Source: Pedobacter terrae
GTDB lineage: Bacteria > Bacteroidota > Bacteroidia > Sphingobacteriales > Sphingobacteriaceae
NCBI RefSeq assembly: GCF_900100705.1
Contig: NZ_FNCH01000001.1
Span: 509,163-573,162 of the forward strand
Reading direction: 5' to 3'
Length of the DNA stretch: 64,000 nt
The translations under genes and the position numbers were made by a program. Below the pieces are notes generated by a model, which did not search any database, was not told the origin of the DNA, and saw only the letters and a program-made list of their open reading frames with translations. The first letter of the stretch is position 1, and the number at the start of each line of letters is the position of its first letter. Shown piece by piece: positions 1-8,624 of the stretch.

Positions 1-545
1 ATTGCGATTTTTTTGGAGAGCAGAAGCAGTGCGAATCGGTTTGTAAAGTCCTGCTTTTCATTATATTCCGGTAATTTTTCGATAATGATAAAATATTCGG
101 AAACCGGAATGCCATTTCAATCAGGTCTAGGTGGCCAGGGCAGCTTACGAAATCTCAGCGGGCAAGCGCGTGTAAGGATTTCGTAAGTATGAGGTGGGGA
201 AGCCTATTAGGATTTCAGAAACTTCTAACTGACGAAGTATTCATCGGCTCCTTCCCTTTCTAAATCTGGTAAGTCATTGCGTTATTCTGCGTTAACGATG
301 GAAACGGCATCCTTTTTGGACGCCATCCTGAGCGTAGTCGACCGGCAGCCAAAAAGATACAGTGTACAGCGTGTTAAAACGCCCAAATCATTAGAATGGA
401 TAATGTAAGATGGATGATGTAAGGTGGAGATAGGCAAATTGCAGGTTACATCTCCCATATTACATCCTTTTCTGACCATTAAGAAGTTCAGATCATTAAT
501 GTTGGTATGGGCGATTTGCTTACTCCAAACTCCTAACCCTGAACT
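1..545. other. Non-coding stretch with inverted repeats
   Basis: No convincing gene is seen. An 11-bp inverted repeat (144-154 with 177-187, arms cttacgaaatc/gatttcgtaag) lies here, and a REP-like tract with the words 'catcctgagcgtagtcg' lies near 326-342. Similar 'catcctga' tracts recur at 21.5 and 24.6 kb in this window, so this looks like dispersed repeat DNA. The short open frame at 282-479 has no recognisable product. Confidence 0.4.
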
Positions 546-1052
546 CTAAACTAAAGATTCTCTTTTCAATACCTCTTTCACCTTCTCATAACTGATCTGC
601 TCATCCGGTTCAATCAATATGCCCTTCACTCCTGCCCCATTTGCGGCATCTACGTCTCTTGGTTTATCGCCGATCATCACAGATTGTGAGGGATCAATAT
701 CGTACATATCAATGGCATCTAAAATCATTCCTGATGCGGGTTTTCTACATTTACACTCCCCGCCAACCGTTGGATGATGCGGGCAATAATAAAAGCCGGC
801 AATATCAGCCCCTTTAGCCAAAAAAGCATTACGCAGCATTTGGTGCATAATGGCCAGTTCCTGCTCGGTATAGCGCTTTAAAGCAATACCGCCCTGGTTT
901 GTAATTACAATCAACAAATAACCCTCATCGAACAGTTTTTTTAATACAGGGATTTGGTAATCTAAGATTTTAAAATCTTCCACACGGCAGATGTAATCGT
1001 ATATTTCGTGGTTAAGTACACCATCGCGGTCGAGAAAAATAGCTTTGTTCAT
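546..1052 (-). CDS. gmhB: HAD-IIIA phosphatase, GmhB-like (D-glycero-D-manno-heptose 1,7-bisphosphate 7-phosphatase)
   Basis: This is a HAD-superfamily phosphatase of the GmhB/histidinol-phosphatase type, expected to remove the 7-phosphate from heptose bisphosphate during LPS heptose synthesis in the cytoplasm. Seen motifs are DRDGVLN (nucleophile and acid/base aspartates), TNQGG (motif II), a zinc-binding C-x-H-H...C-x-C-R-K-P segment typical of GmhB, and GDKPRDVDAA (motif IV). I start it at the ATG at 1052. The frame opens further upstream to 1115, but those 21 residues look unlike the family, and the family normally begins 2-4 residues before the DRDG motif. Length from that start is 168 residues, a normal size. 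No heptose partner gene is adjacent, so the substrate is inferred from the family. Confidence 0.85.
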   Translation of the reverse strand: MNKAIFLDRDGVLNHEIYDYICRVEDFKILDYQIPVLKKLFDEGYLLIVITNQGGIALKRYTEQELAIMHQMLRNAFLAKGADIAGFYYCPHHPTVGGECKCRKPASGMILDAIDMYDIDPSQSVMIGDKPRDVDAANGAGVKGILIEPDEQISYEKVKEVLKRESLV

Positions 1053-1115
1053 TATTGAGATATGAGATTTGAGAAATGAGATTTGAGACTCAGATCTCGT
1101 TTTATAATTCGCCAA

Positions 1116-1646
1116 AATAACTGAAAATTAAGGACAAAAGAAAGCCCGAATTTAATAAAGCCCGGGCTTAATCATTATTTTAATGATCTAATTATTTCAA
1201 GTTTAACCCTGCTGTATGCCCTCTAATTGCGAAATATAAGATGTATAAGTAACAAGAAAATACGGTTAAAAGATAGGCCAATTGAAAGTTAACATATAAT
1301 TTTTCATTTAAGAAGCCATATCATAAAGGCATTAAAGCTCCTCCTTCAATTCCCATAATCATAAATAATGACCGGTTTTGGTCTCCGTGTTGGGATTGGT
1401 TTTGTTGTTTTTAGCATAAAGTTTGGTTCGGTTTATTTGTTTGGACCAGACTAAACAATAATTTTTAATAAATATGGATCACAGTTTCGTAATTTAAATT
1501 TAATATTTCTCTTTAAACTGAACTCATTCTGGATGTATAAATTTAGGCTAAGCCTAGGAAAAATTATCAAATCTATTCAAAAATAGAAAGGCCGAATAAT
1601 TAATTTACCTATAAATCAATACACTAACACCTTTCAGTATTTTTTA
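1116..1646. other. Intergenic, no gene seen
   Basis: Very AT-rich. A hairpin-capable segment lies at about 1144-1170 (aagcccg ... cgggctt). I see no coding frame or RNA gene before the tRNA promoter. Confidence 0.4.
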
Positions 1647-1678
1647 TTTGCATGAAACAGTCTGTAACCCTATATTTG
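1647..1678 (+). promoter_or_regulatory. Bacteroidota-type promoter of tRNA-Lys copy 1
   Basis: TTTG at 1647-1650, 20 bp spacing, then TATATTTG at 1671-1678. This fits the Bacteroidota -33 TTTG / -7 TAnnTTTG consensus and lies 40 bp before the tRNA. Confidence 0.7.
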
Positions 1679-1717
1679 CACCACTTTAAAGAAAACGGTT
1701 AACGTTTATATAAAGTA

Positions 1718-1790
1718 GATTCCGTAGCTCAGCTGGTAGAGCATTACACTTTTAATGTAGTGGTCCTGGGTTCGAATCCCAGCGGGATCA
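1718..1790 (+). tRNA. tRNA-Lys (anticodon TTT), island 1 insertion site
   Basis: The cloverleaf folds by eye. The 7-bp acceptor stem is 1718-1724 with 1783-1789 (one G-T pair), the D stem GCTC/GAGC, the anticodon stem 1744-1748 with 1756-1760, the loop CTTTTAA with anticodon TTT at 1751-1753, and the T arm ctggg-ttcgaat-cccag. CCA is not encoded. The 73 bases are identical to the copy at 29422-29494. Its 3' end (from 1775) is the attachment core of island 1. Confidence 0.97.
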
Positions 1791-1816
1791 CAGAAGATAG
1801 TATCAAAACTACGTAA

Positions 1817-1849
1817 AAGCTTGCAAATCAAATGATTGCAAGCTTTTTT
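1817..1849 (+). terminator. Rho-independent terminator after tRNA-Lys copy 1
   Basis: A 10-bp stem, aagcttgcaa/ttgcaagctt, is followed by a run of six T. It lies 27 bases after the tRNA. Confidence 0.8.
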
Positions 1850-1894
1850 GTTTTACCGGAAACACCAAAATATGCAATAAATCGCATAAAAAAA

Positions 1895-1912
1895 GTGAGT
1901 GATTCGGTGAGT
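1895..1912. repeat. Integrase-proximal motif shared by both islands (copy 1)
   Basis: The 18-mer gtgagtgattcggtgagt occurs here and at 29597-29614, each between a tRNA-Lys terminator and the integrase gene. It may be an arm site for integrase or part of its regulation; this is an inference from position. Confidence 0.55.
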
Positions 1913-1986
1913 GGTTTTACAGAGTGGTATACTCACTAGAAATGACGTAAGTTATTGACTTACATAAAGTTCAATCATTGAACGAC

Positions 1987-2017
1987 TTGATACGATTAGA
2001 CTGCAAGGCTAACTTTG
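1987..2017 (+). promoter_or_regulatory. Promoter of integrase relic
   Basis: TTG at 1987-1989, 20 bp, then TAACTTTG at 2010-2017, 22 bp before the ATG at 2039. It fits the Bacteroidota consensus and matches the layout of the intact integrase promoter in island 2. Confidence 0.55.
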
Positions 2018-2038
2018 TTAACTTTAAATCAGTCGATT

Positions 2039-2446
2039 ATGAAAACTAATTTCAGTCTGCTCTTCTACCTGAAGAAACCAAAAAACTATCTTAAAGGTGC
2101 TGTTCCTGTTTATCTAAGGATTACCGTTGACGGAAAACCTGTGTAAATGTCCGCCAGCAGAAAATGTGAACCGGAATTGTGGAACACCAAAGCGGGTCAC
2201 ATGATCGGCACAAAAGAAGATGCCAAAACCTTAAATTCCTATCTCGACAAAATGAAAGCAGGTGTCACCGCTGCCCATACTTCTTTATGCCTAGAAGACG
2301 CAGAGATATCCGCTGAAAGCGTTAAATGCAAGTATCTGGGCAAGGCCGAAAAAATGCACACCATTATGGAGGCCATTAAAATCCACAACACAAACATGGC
2401 CGCACTTGTGGAGAAGGAAGATTATGCGGAAGGAACTTTCAATCGA
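2039..2446 (+). pseudogene. Tyrosine integrase remnant (N-terminal third)
   Basis: The frame from ATG 2039 encodes an N-terminus closely similar to the intact island 2 integrase (29743-30960), for example MKTNFSLLFYLKK in both. An in-frame TAA at 2144-2146 stands where the intact gene has a Glu codon. After it the reading frame continues (arm-binding and start of the core-binding region) to about 2446. There it is cut off at the GTFNR / GTLNR point and joins antisense sequence of another island gene. The whole catalytic domain (R-K-H-R-H-Y) is absent. The stop codon plus the truncation mean no active recombinase. Confidence 0.88.
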
Positions 2447-2563
2447 GCGAAGATATTTTTGGAAAGTTGTAAGCTTCTCTAGTATCTCCATATCCAGCGC
2501 ATGGCTTGGATTAAATGGGTTTTTATGCTCAATAAAATTAATACGCCGTAAACGATCTGCCAC
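2440..2563 (-). pseudogene. Fragment of the island regulator-like gene (cf. 34113-34862)
   Basis: These 124 bases align without gaps to 34517-34640, the middle of the intact minus-strand gene at 34113-34862, with few mismatches. The sequence before 2440 is integrase. A deletion therefore fused mid-integrase to mid-gene, removing about 4 kb relative to island 2. The short common word gagcgaagat at the joint hints at a microhomology event. Confidence 0.8.
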
Positions 2564-3135
2564 ACATAGCTCGATGGATCACCCAGGCTTTCATCGGACA
2601 GATTCTACGCAGGATACGTTGAGTTCTCAATAAATAATAGTTAATAATGCCAGATAGAAGCATTGAAAATCGTCTTCAACACTATCATCTATATTATAGG
2701 CCAAGTTCTCAAGAATATCATCTTGTTTAAATCGCGCCTAAGTCTTTTAGTTCATCGCTTCTTTTTTCGAAATGTAAAAAATGGGAAAAGTTCATTAAAT
2801 TGAACTTTTCCATCAAATAACCCATTGGAAATTTCGAACCATTTTATCAAATATTTGAAACGGTTAGAAAGCAACTGACTTAGGAAGAAAACCTTCGATT
2901 TCATGTGTACCTGCTCGATTAAAGATCAAGGCCCCTCATGTATCATACCGACCCAGTCAAGTATATTTTAGCTGTAAGCTTAGTCGTAATGATGTAGAAA
3001 TAACTAAATGAAAGCATGCACTTTCAAATGTCATTCTGTTGATAAACCTACGGGTTATAATGAAAGCGATTTGCTATCAGTATTGAATAAACCGTAAAAT
3101 TAATTTGTTTATTTATTTAGGGTTCCCTAACTTAC
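2564..3135. other. Decayed island DNA with a hairpin and an unknown relic
   Basis: No intact gene. On the minus strand about 2627-2735 gives a coherent 35-residue tail ending in a stop (acidic, ...FYLALLTIIY), preceded by a frame break; I do not recognise it. A perfect 11-bp hairpin (2784-2794 with 2801-2811) lies without a T run. The AT-rich segment at 3085-3120 probably holds the operon promoter, with a weak TAATTTG-like box at 3101-3107. Confidence 0.35.
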
Positions 3136-3993
3136 ATGCATCGGTATACATTATTTAATTTAGAGACACTAACTTTGGAATTACCAACGTCACTTGTAAA
3201 CAAATACAACTTAAAAGTTGAGGGGAATCTGGAAGCAGCCCAAACTTTAGTTTTTGCACATGGGTTTGGAACAGACCAGACATCCTGGCGCTTTGTTAAG
3301 GAAGCTTTTTCGGAGAATTATCGTCTGGTATTATATGATAATATAGGTGGTGGCAAGTCTGATCCAAATGCCTTTAGTCCGATTAAATATCAGGAGCTTA
3401 ACACCTATGCCTCCGATTTGCTTGAAATCGTAAACGTTTTGAACCTGAAGAGTGTAGTACTAGTTGCACATTCTGTAAGCTCAATGATTGGGATTTTAGC
3501 AGCAATAAGGAATCCCGCAGCTTTTTCAAAATTAATTCTTGTCGGTGCATCTCCACGTTACCTGAATGATGAAGACTATGAAGGCGGATTCTCCAGAGAC
3601 GATTTAGACGTGCTTTTTAAATCAATGACAGCAAACTACTATGCCTGGGCAAGTGGGTTTTCATCTGTAGCAATGCGTAATTACGAAAAACCCGAACTCG
3701 GCAAAGAATTTGCCAGCACGCTATCTGAATTACAACCAAATGTAGCATTGTCGGTTGCTAAGGTTATTTTTCAGTCGGATTGTAGATTAGCGCTACCAAC
3801 GCTCAAAAATAATGTCCTAATTATACAGATGAAGAACGATGTTGCGGTGCCTGAGGCAGTTGGACGTTACCTCCATACACATATTGAGCACAGTAAGCTA
3901 CTTGAAATTGATGTAGAAGGCCACTTTCCCCAGTTGAGTGCTCCAGATCTGTTGAGTGTAGCGATCGAATCATTCTTAAATGAACAAAATTAA
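3136..3993 (+). CDS. RsbQ-like alpha/beta hydrolase, sensor partner
   Basis: An alpha/beta hydrolase of the RsbQ family, the family that also includes the plant receptors KAI2/D14. Bacillus RsbQ acts with the PAS domain of the phosphatase RsbP in energy-stress signalling, where a small ligand is thought to pass from RsbQ to PAS. Catalytic triad residues are visible: Ser113 in AHSVSS, Asp235 in KNDVAVP and His263 in EGHFPQLSAP. Characteristic RsbQ stretches such as AHGFGTDQ (APGFGCDQ in RsbQ), GGFS and YLND are present. Length is 285 residues, slightly longer than RsbQ because of about 20 extra N-terminal residues. The stop overlaps the next gene, a PAS-containing kinase, by 14 bases, so translational coupling is likely. 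Role as a signal generator for that kinase is inferred. Confidence 0.85.
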   Translation: MHRYTLFNLETLTLELPTSLVNKYNLKVEGNLEAAQTLVFAHGFGTDQTSWRFVKEAFSENYRLVLYDNIGGGKSDPNAFSPIKYQELNTYASDLLEIVNVLNLKSVVLVAHSVSSMIGILAAIRNPAAFSKLILVGASPRYLNDEDYEGGFSRDDLDVLFKSMTANYYAWASGFSSVAMRNYEKPELGKEFASTLSELQPNVALSVAKVIFQSDCRLALPTLKNNVLIIQMKNDVAVPEAVGRYLHTHIEHSKLLEIDVEGHFPQLSAPDLLSVAIESFLNEQN

Positions 3994-6022
3994 TCAAACA
4001 TTCTGGCTTCGACAGATAGTTGAGTACATGCGATGCCTGGATCAGGTAGAGAATGCTGATGCAAAAGATATCCTTGATACGCCGCTACGGAAACTTCAGG
4101 AGCTATCTTCTGCCAATAATATTTTCTTTATCGAGTTGAAAGATGCAGTAACCGCTATTGTTACCTATGCTTTTCCTGGCCCCGCTTCGCTGACTATGAT
4201 TGATCCGAGCCTTTTTGAGAATATATCCGGGACAATGCCGATATACTTAAATGGCGTGCCATTTTCGGAGCTAAATACTAGAAATAGTGAAATGGGAAGT
4301 ACTATAGTCCTTCCGCTAATGAACTCTAATCCTCGCAGTTGTGTAGTCTTGATATGGCATGAACCAATTAAATTCAGTCCAGAATTTAAAGAGTTCATTG
4401 AAATATCCTACTCGGTGTTGCGACGTGTAGCAAGGATATCAGCGGCTTTTTATTCCATTGAGCAACTTGAAGTCTATTTTAACGCAATTCTACAGACTGT
4501 ACCACAAAGCATCATATTTATCGACGATTCTGGCAGCCGAAGTTGGGTAAATGAAAATGCTTCACGACTGCTTGATTTGCCTTCGGGCATCATAGAACCG
4601 GGTTTGTTGCATAGCAAAATGCAATCGTTCAGAAGTCTTGCAAGTAACAGAGAAGAAATTTTTGAGCGCGGAATGGAGATTTTTCAGTTGGGTCGAAAGG
4701 TTACAGGCGATTGGAAATGGATCTATTCAGATCCTGAACCTCGCGTACTAAATGTTTACTGTACCCCTGTCGAATCTAAAAGTATACAAGGAGTATTGTG
4801 GATGTTCGATGACATCACAGATAAACACTTTGCTGATCAGGAAATACACGATCTTAACATCAAGTTAAAGCTGGCGAGTGATTACAAATCACAATTTCTG
4901 GCCAATATGTCTCATGAACTCCGTACCCCTTTAAACAGCATTATTGTTTTGGCTGACCTGTTATCAGAAAATAATGAATGTAATTATACCAGCAAACAAG
5001 TTGGTTATGCTAAGATAATTTCGAATGCAGGTAAAGATTTGCTATACCTCATCAATGACATTCTCGATCTTGCAAAAATTGAAGCGGGCAAGATGGACCT
5101 GAATTTTGAAGCTGAAAGCACCAAGGAAATAGTGCAGAGTGTTCAAGGGCTATTTACAGAGGTTGCGCACTCAAAAAATATAAACTTTAGTATAAAGGTA
5201 TCACCGTTGCTACCGAACTTTATAATGACAGACCGGTTGCGGCTTGCTCAGATTTTTAAAAATTTGCTTTCAAACGCTTTCAAGTTTACTCCGGAGGGCG
5301 GAAGTGTAGAATTCAGTCTCGACTGTAAACCTGAGAAAAATATTTTAGTGGTGCGGGTTTCAGACAATGGAATCGGAATCGACAGCAACAAGAAAAATGA
5401 GATATTTGAGGCCTTTAAACAAGCAGATGGGACTACGAGCAGAAACTTTGGAGGCACCGGGCTTGGTCTTTCCATAACCAAAGAACTGGTGTGGCGATTT
5501 GATGGAAATATTTTAGTTGAAAGTGCACTTGGGCTCGGAAGTACATTTATTATAGAGATGCCTTTAAAGAGAGCCGAGGAAGTAATGGCCGATCAGGTTC
5601 CATTGCCAGCAAGTTCGGTACACCCAATAAGTGAACCTGATCCAACCAAATATCAGGAATTAAACCAGAGGAGAATTTTAGTTGCAACTGGTGATATCCG
5701 TGAGGTTTTCTTATTCAATACAGCTTTGACAAATTGTGGGGCTTTCGCCAAACATGCTTCGTCAGTAGAAGAACTTAAACAAGAGCTGCTGATAGAGAAC
5801 CCGGAAATTATCATTCTGGATTTAAACGTCTTCAGTGTTGATGCGGGTGCATTAAAAGCACAATTACGTAATGAGAGACAAGCATTGAAAATTATTGCAC
5901 TTTCGGCCACTGCCCTCCAACCAGAAGAACTTGTAAGTGCAGAACTGGATGCAGTGCTTCATCGCCCGGTAGATGCATTACATTTGTTAAATACAATAAA
6001 ACATTTATTAAAATCTACATAA
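3980..6022 (+). CDS. PAS sensor histidine kinase with degenerate C-terminal receiver
   Basis: Probably cytoplasmic, since no membrane segment is seen. Order: a GAF-like N-terminal region (about 20-160), a PAS domain (about 165-285), HisKA with His312 in FLANMSHELRTPLNS, and HATPase with N box (LLSNAFKFT), G1 (DNGIGI) and G2 (GGTGLGLS). A receiver-like domain follows at 563-680. That receiver keeps Asp614 in ILDLN, but the acidic pocket near 570 and the conserved Lys are not typical (LHRP, Arg for Lys), so phosphotransfer there is doubtful. It sits directly after the RsbQ-like gene with overlap; in Bacillus the partner of RsbQ is also a PAS protein. Likely role: sense the RsbQ product through PAS and signal to the receivers downstream. 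Confidence 0.9.
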   Translation: MNKINQTFWLRQIVEYMRCLDQVENADAKDILDTPLRKLQELSSANNIFFIELKDAVTAIVTYAFPGPASLTMIDPSLFENISGTMPIYLNGVPFSELNTRNSEMGSTIVLPLMNSNPRSCVVLIWHEPIKFSPEFKEFIEISYSVLRRVARISAAFYSIEQLEVYFNAILQTVPQSIIFIDDSGSRSWVNENASRLLDLPSGIIEPGLLHSKMQSFRSLASNREEIFERGMEIFQLGRKVTGDWKWIYSDPEPRVLNVYCTPVESKSIQGVLWMFDDITDKHFADQEIHDLNIKLKLASDYKSQFLANMSHELRTPLNSIIVLADLLSENNECNYTSKQVGYAKIISNAGKDLLYLINDILDLAKIEAGKMDLNFEAESTKEIVQSVQGLFTEVAHSKNINFSIKVSPLLPNFIMTDRLRLAQIFKNLLSNAFKFTPEGGSVEFSLDCKPEKNILVVRVSDNGIGIDSNKKNEIFEAFKQADGTTSRNFGGTGLGLSITKELVWRFDGNILVESALGLGSTFIIEMPLKRAEEVMADQVPLPASSVHPISEPDPTKYQELNQRRILVATGDIREVFLFNTALTNCGAFAKHASSVEELKQELLIENPEIIILDLNVFSVDAGALKAQLRNERQALKIIALSATALQPEELVSAELDAVLHRPVDALHLLNTIKHLLKST

Positions 6023-6029
6023 CACAGCT

Positions 6030-7145
6030 ATGTCAGCAAGGAAATTTCCAATTCTGCTGGTGGATGATATCCCGGCTAACTTAGAGGCACTTGAAGGTAT
6101 GCTTCAAAGTGAAACCAGAACGTTTCTAAAAGCGGGCAGTGGTACTGAAGCCCTACAGCTCGTAATGAAGAATAAAGATATCGGGCTGATATTACTTGAT
6201 GTACAAATGCCAGATATGGACGGGTTTGAAGTGGCCCATTATGTTAAATCTTATAAACCCTCTAGTCTGGTACCCATTATTTTTGTTACGGCTATCAGCA
6301 AAGAAGAAAAATTCATTATGAAAGGCTACGATCGCGGAGCAGTTGACTACTTGTTCAAACCGCTGAACGTAGATATCACTCGATCGAAAGTTGAAGTATT
6401 TGAAAAATTATACTTGTTTCAAAGGGTGCTGCTAGACAGCTTAGCCGAGAACGAGCAGGTAAATAGCAAACTTCAGCGATTTACCAACATTGTAGCCCAC
6501 GAACTAAAATCGCCACTAACCGGAATGATCTCCTTAGTGGAGTTACTACTGGAGGATGAACGGCTGTTGGTCTTGGATGGTATTCCAGAATACTTAAACT
6601 TACTATCTAATGCTGCTATGCGGTCTTCAGAGATGATCGACCATCTTTTGCAAGACTCGAAGGTGGCCAATGCTAAAGTTGTTGTGGAGATGGTAGATAC
6701 CAATGATCTTGTGTCAGAAATGATAAAATTACTATTTACCACCAGGCCAGCGGAAACAATTATTCATGAAACGCTTCCTGTATTTCAAACGAACAGATTA
6801 AAACTACAGCATGTATTCCATAATTTGATCAGTAACGCTATAAAATACAATGATAAACAAACTATTAAAATCGAAGTAGGAAGTATAGAGAAAGAGCGTT
6901 TTTATGAATTCTTTGTGAAGGATAATGGTCGCGGGATCAAAGAAGAAGATTGCAAAAGAATCTTTGAACTTTTTGAAACTGCAGGTCCATCAACGGAAAG
7001 TGAAACAGCCACAGGGGTCGGTCTGAATATTGCAAAGATGTATGTTGAAGAACAAGATGGAAAAATCTGGGTCGATTCCTCACCAGGAATAGGAAGCTCC
7101 TTTTACTTTCAATGGAAAAAGGCTGATTCAAATAGCAATAATTAA
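6030..7145 (+). CDS. Receiver-histidine kinase (REC-HisKA-HATPase)
   Basis: An N-terminal receiver domain (1-120) with acidic pair D12/D13, phosphoacceptor Asp57 in LLDVQMPDMDG and Lys110 in LFKP. It is followed by HisKA with His157 in AHELKSP and an HATPase domain (HNLISNAIKYND, DNGRGI, GVGLNIAK). No membrane segment is seen. The domain order, receiver first, suggests a relay intermediate: phosphorylated by the upstream PAS kinase and controlling its own kinase activity. It follows the previous gene by 7 bases and precedes a lone receiver by 19 bases. The target is likely the lone receiver; that is inferred from order only. Confidence 0.9.
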   Translation: MSARKFPILLVDDIPANLEALEGMLQSETRTFLKAGSGTEALQLVMKNKDIGLILLDVQMPDMDGFEVAHYVKSYKPSSLVPIIFVTAISKEEKFIMKGYDRGAVDYLFKPLNVDITRSKVEVFEKLYLFQRVLLDSLAENEQVNSKLQRFTNIVAHELKSPLTGMISLVELLLEDERLLVLDGIPEYLNLLSNAAMRSSEMIDHLLQDSKVANAKVVVEMVDTNDLVSEMIKLLFTTRPAETIIHETLPVFQTNRLKLQHVFHNLISNAIKYNDKQTIKIEVGSIEKERFYEFFVKDNGRGIKEEDCKRIFELFETAGPSTESETATGVGLNIAKMYVEEQDGKIWVDSSPGIGSSFYFQWKKADSNSNN

Positions 7146-7164
7146 ACCCTTAACATGTATAATT

Positions 7165-7524
7165 ATGAAACTTCTTATAATTGAAGACGACGTACTCATC
7201 AGAAAAACAGTAGAAATGAAATTTCGTAAGGAAGGCTTCGAGGTAGTTGCTGCCATTGATGGCAAAGACGGGATGGAGAAATTTAAAACCATAGATCCTG
7301 ATATCGTACTAACAGATATCATGCTGCCTTATATAAGTGGGTTGGAGATTGTACGTGCGATAAAATCAGGGCCTGATAAGCCTATACCCGTGATTGTCTT
7401 TTCTACCATGGGGCAGGAAGCGATGGTAGAAGAAGCTTACCGCTTAGGTGCTGATGAATTTGTGAAAAAGCCCTTCAGTCTGGCCGAACTTGCAATTAGA
7501 GTTAAAAGACTAACTAAAAATTGA
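7165..7524 (+). CDS. Single-domain response regulator (CheY-like)
   Basis: A 119-residue receiver with no output domain. Seen: acidic residues E7-D8-D9, phosphoacceptor Asp51 in LTDIMLP, Ser/Thr near 80-81 and Lys102 before Pro103 (KKPF). Lone receivers work by binding a partner protein. Here the next gene, a membrane-anchored HEAT protein, overlaps by 4 bases and is the natural candidate partner, with the synthase next after that. This suggests phosphorylation-dependent control of polysaccharide synthesis at the membrane rather than transcription control, which is an inference. Confidence 0.9.
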   Translation: MKLLIIEDDVLIRKTVEMKFRKEGFEVVAAIDGKDGMEKFKTIDPDIVLTDIMLPYISGLEIVRAIKSGPDKPIPVIVFSTMGQEAMVEEAYRLGADEFVKKPFSLAELAIRVKRLTKN

Positions 7525-8624
7525 TGTCAGCTAAAGATTTATTTGGTTTAATTAAGGAAAGCAATACATTCACATGGCTTATTATGGCTTCCGTGCTTTT
7601 TTTTTCGACCGCTCTGATGATCATTCTGGCCACACTCCTTTACCAGATTATAAAAAGAAAACGCCTTAATAGTCGGCAGTCTTTAGAAGACACCCTCAAC
7701 GATTGGATTGCTAAAGTATTAGCATTTGAAGATGAATTCTTACCAATGCCTGAGCAGCTATCTGTCTATTTTAAAAACACTGAATATCACCCTTATATTA
7801 CAGCACAATTAATTGTAATCAGAAAAAACATTTCTGGGACTGCATTACATAAAATCATTAATGTTTATGAGCAATCTGGACTAAAAGCAAGTTCGGTGGA
7901 AAAACTGCGAAGTAATTCCTGGCAGGTCAAGGCACTTGGAATCTATGAACTGTACATGATGATGCAGAAGGATATGCGAGTTGAAATTAGTAGATATACC
8001 AACAGCAAGGATGATTATGTACGTGCGGAAGCACAAACAGCCATGATAAGTTTTGAAGGCTTTTCAGGCTTAAAATTTTTGGATACCCTAACAAGGCCAC
8101 TAACGGAGTGGCAGCAGCTGAAATTAACCGAACAACTTCTAACATTGAATACGGAGCAAATTGTTGGTTTGGAAACATGGCTCCAGTCGAGCAATGCCCA
8201 GGTGGTTATTTTCGCATTGAAACTAGCGGCTAATTTTCAGCAGCTGCAATTGCATGAGGCAGTTGTGAATTGTTTGTCCCATGAACACGAAAAAGTAAGA
8301 GCAGAAGCTATTTTTACCCTTACCAAAATAGCAGATATTTCAACACCAGACCGGTTAATTGAACAATATGTTACTGAAACTGATTTTAATAAGCGAAACA
8401 TACTTATTTCGTTACGTTCCATCTCTGGTGATGAGCAGTCCATCTTTCTTCAGGAACAGTTGAACAATGCTAACAATGAAATCAAGTTGCTTGCTGCCCT
8501 TGCCCTATTAAATACCTGTACGCATGCAGAACAGATCCTGATGGAAAAAGCGAAGCACCAGCAAGATCCCTACCGTATGATTTTTTTGCATGCTAAAAGA
8601 GAACTAACGTATGATCTGGATTAA
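7521..8624 (+). CDS. Membrane-anchored HEAT-repeat protein
   Basis: One N-terminal transmembrane helix (about residues 18-43) is followed by a basic stop-transfer (KRKR) and a soluble domain of about 320 residues. That domain is made of helical pairs in HEAT style, clearest at about 145-345 (for example EKVRAEAIFTLTKIAD and IKLLAALALLNT). No catalytic motif is seen. HEAT arrays serve as binding scaffolds. Start overlaps the lone receiver by 4 bases and the stop overlaps the GT2 synthase by 14, so the three are likely made in fixed ratio. I infer that it is an adaptor between receiver and synthase. I do not recognise a named family. Confidence 0.8.
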   Translation: MMSAKDLFGLIKESNTFTWLIMASVLFFSTALMIILATLLYQIIKRKRLNSRQSLEDTLNDWIAKVLAFEDEFLPMPEQLSVYFKNTEYHPYITAQLIVIRKNISGTALHKIINVYEQSGLKASSVEKLRSNSWQVKALGIYELYMMMQKDMRVEISRYTNSKDDYVRAEAQTAMISFEGFSGLKFLDTLTRPLTEWQQLKLTEQLLTLNTEQIVGLETWLQSSNAQVVIFALKLAANFQQLQLHEAVVNCLSHEHEKVRAEAIFTLTKIADISTPDRLIEQYVTETDFNKRNILISLRSISGDEQSIFLQEQLNNANNEIKLLAALALLNTCTHAEQILMEKAKHQQDPYRMIFLHAKRELTYDLD

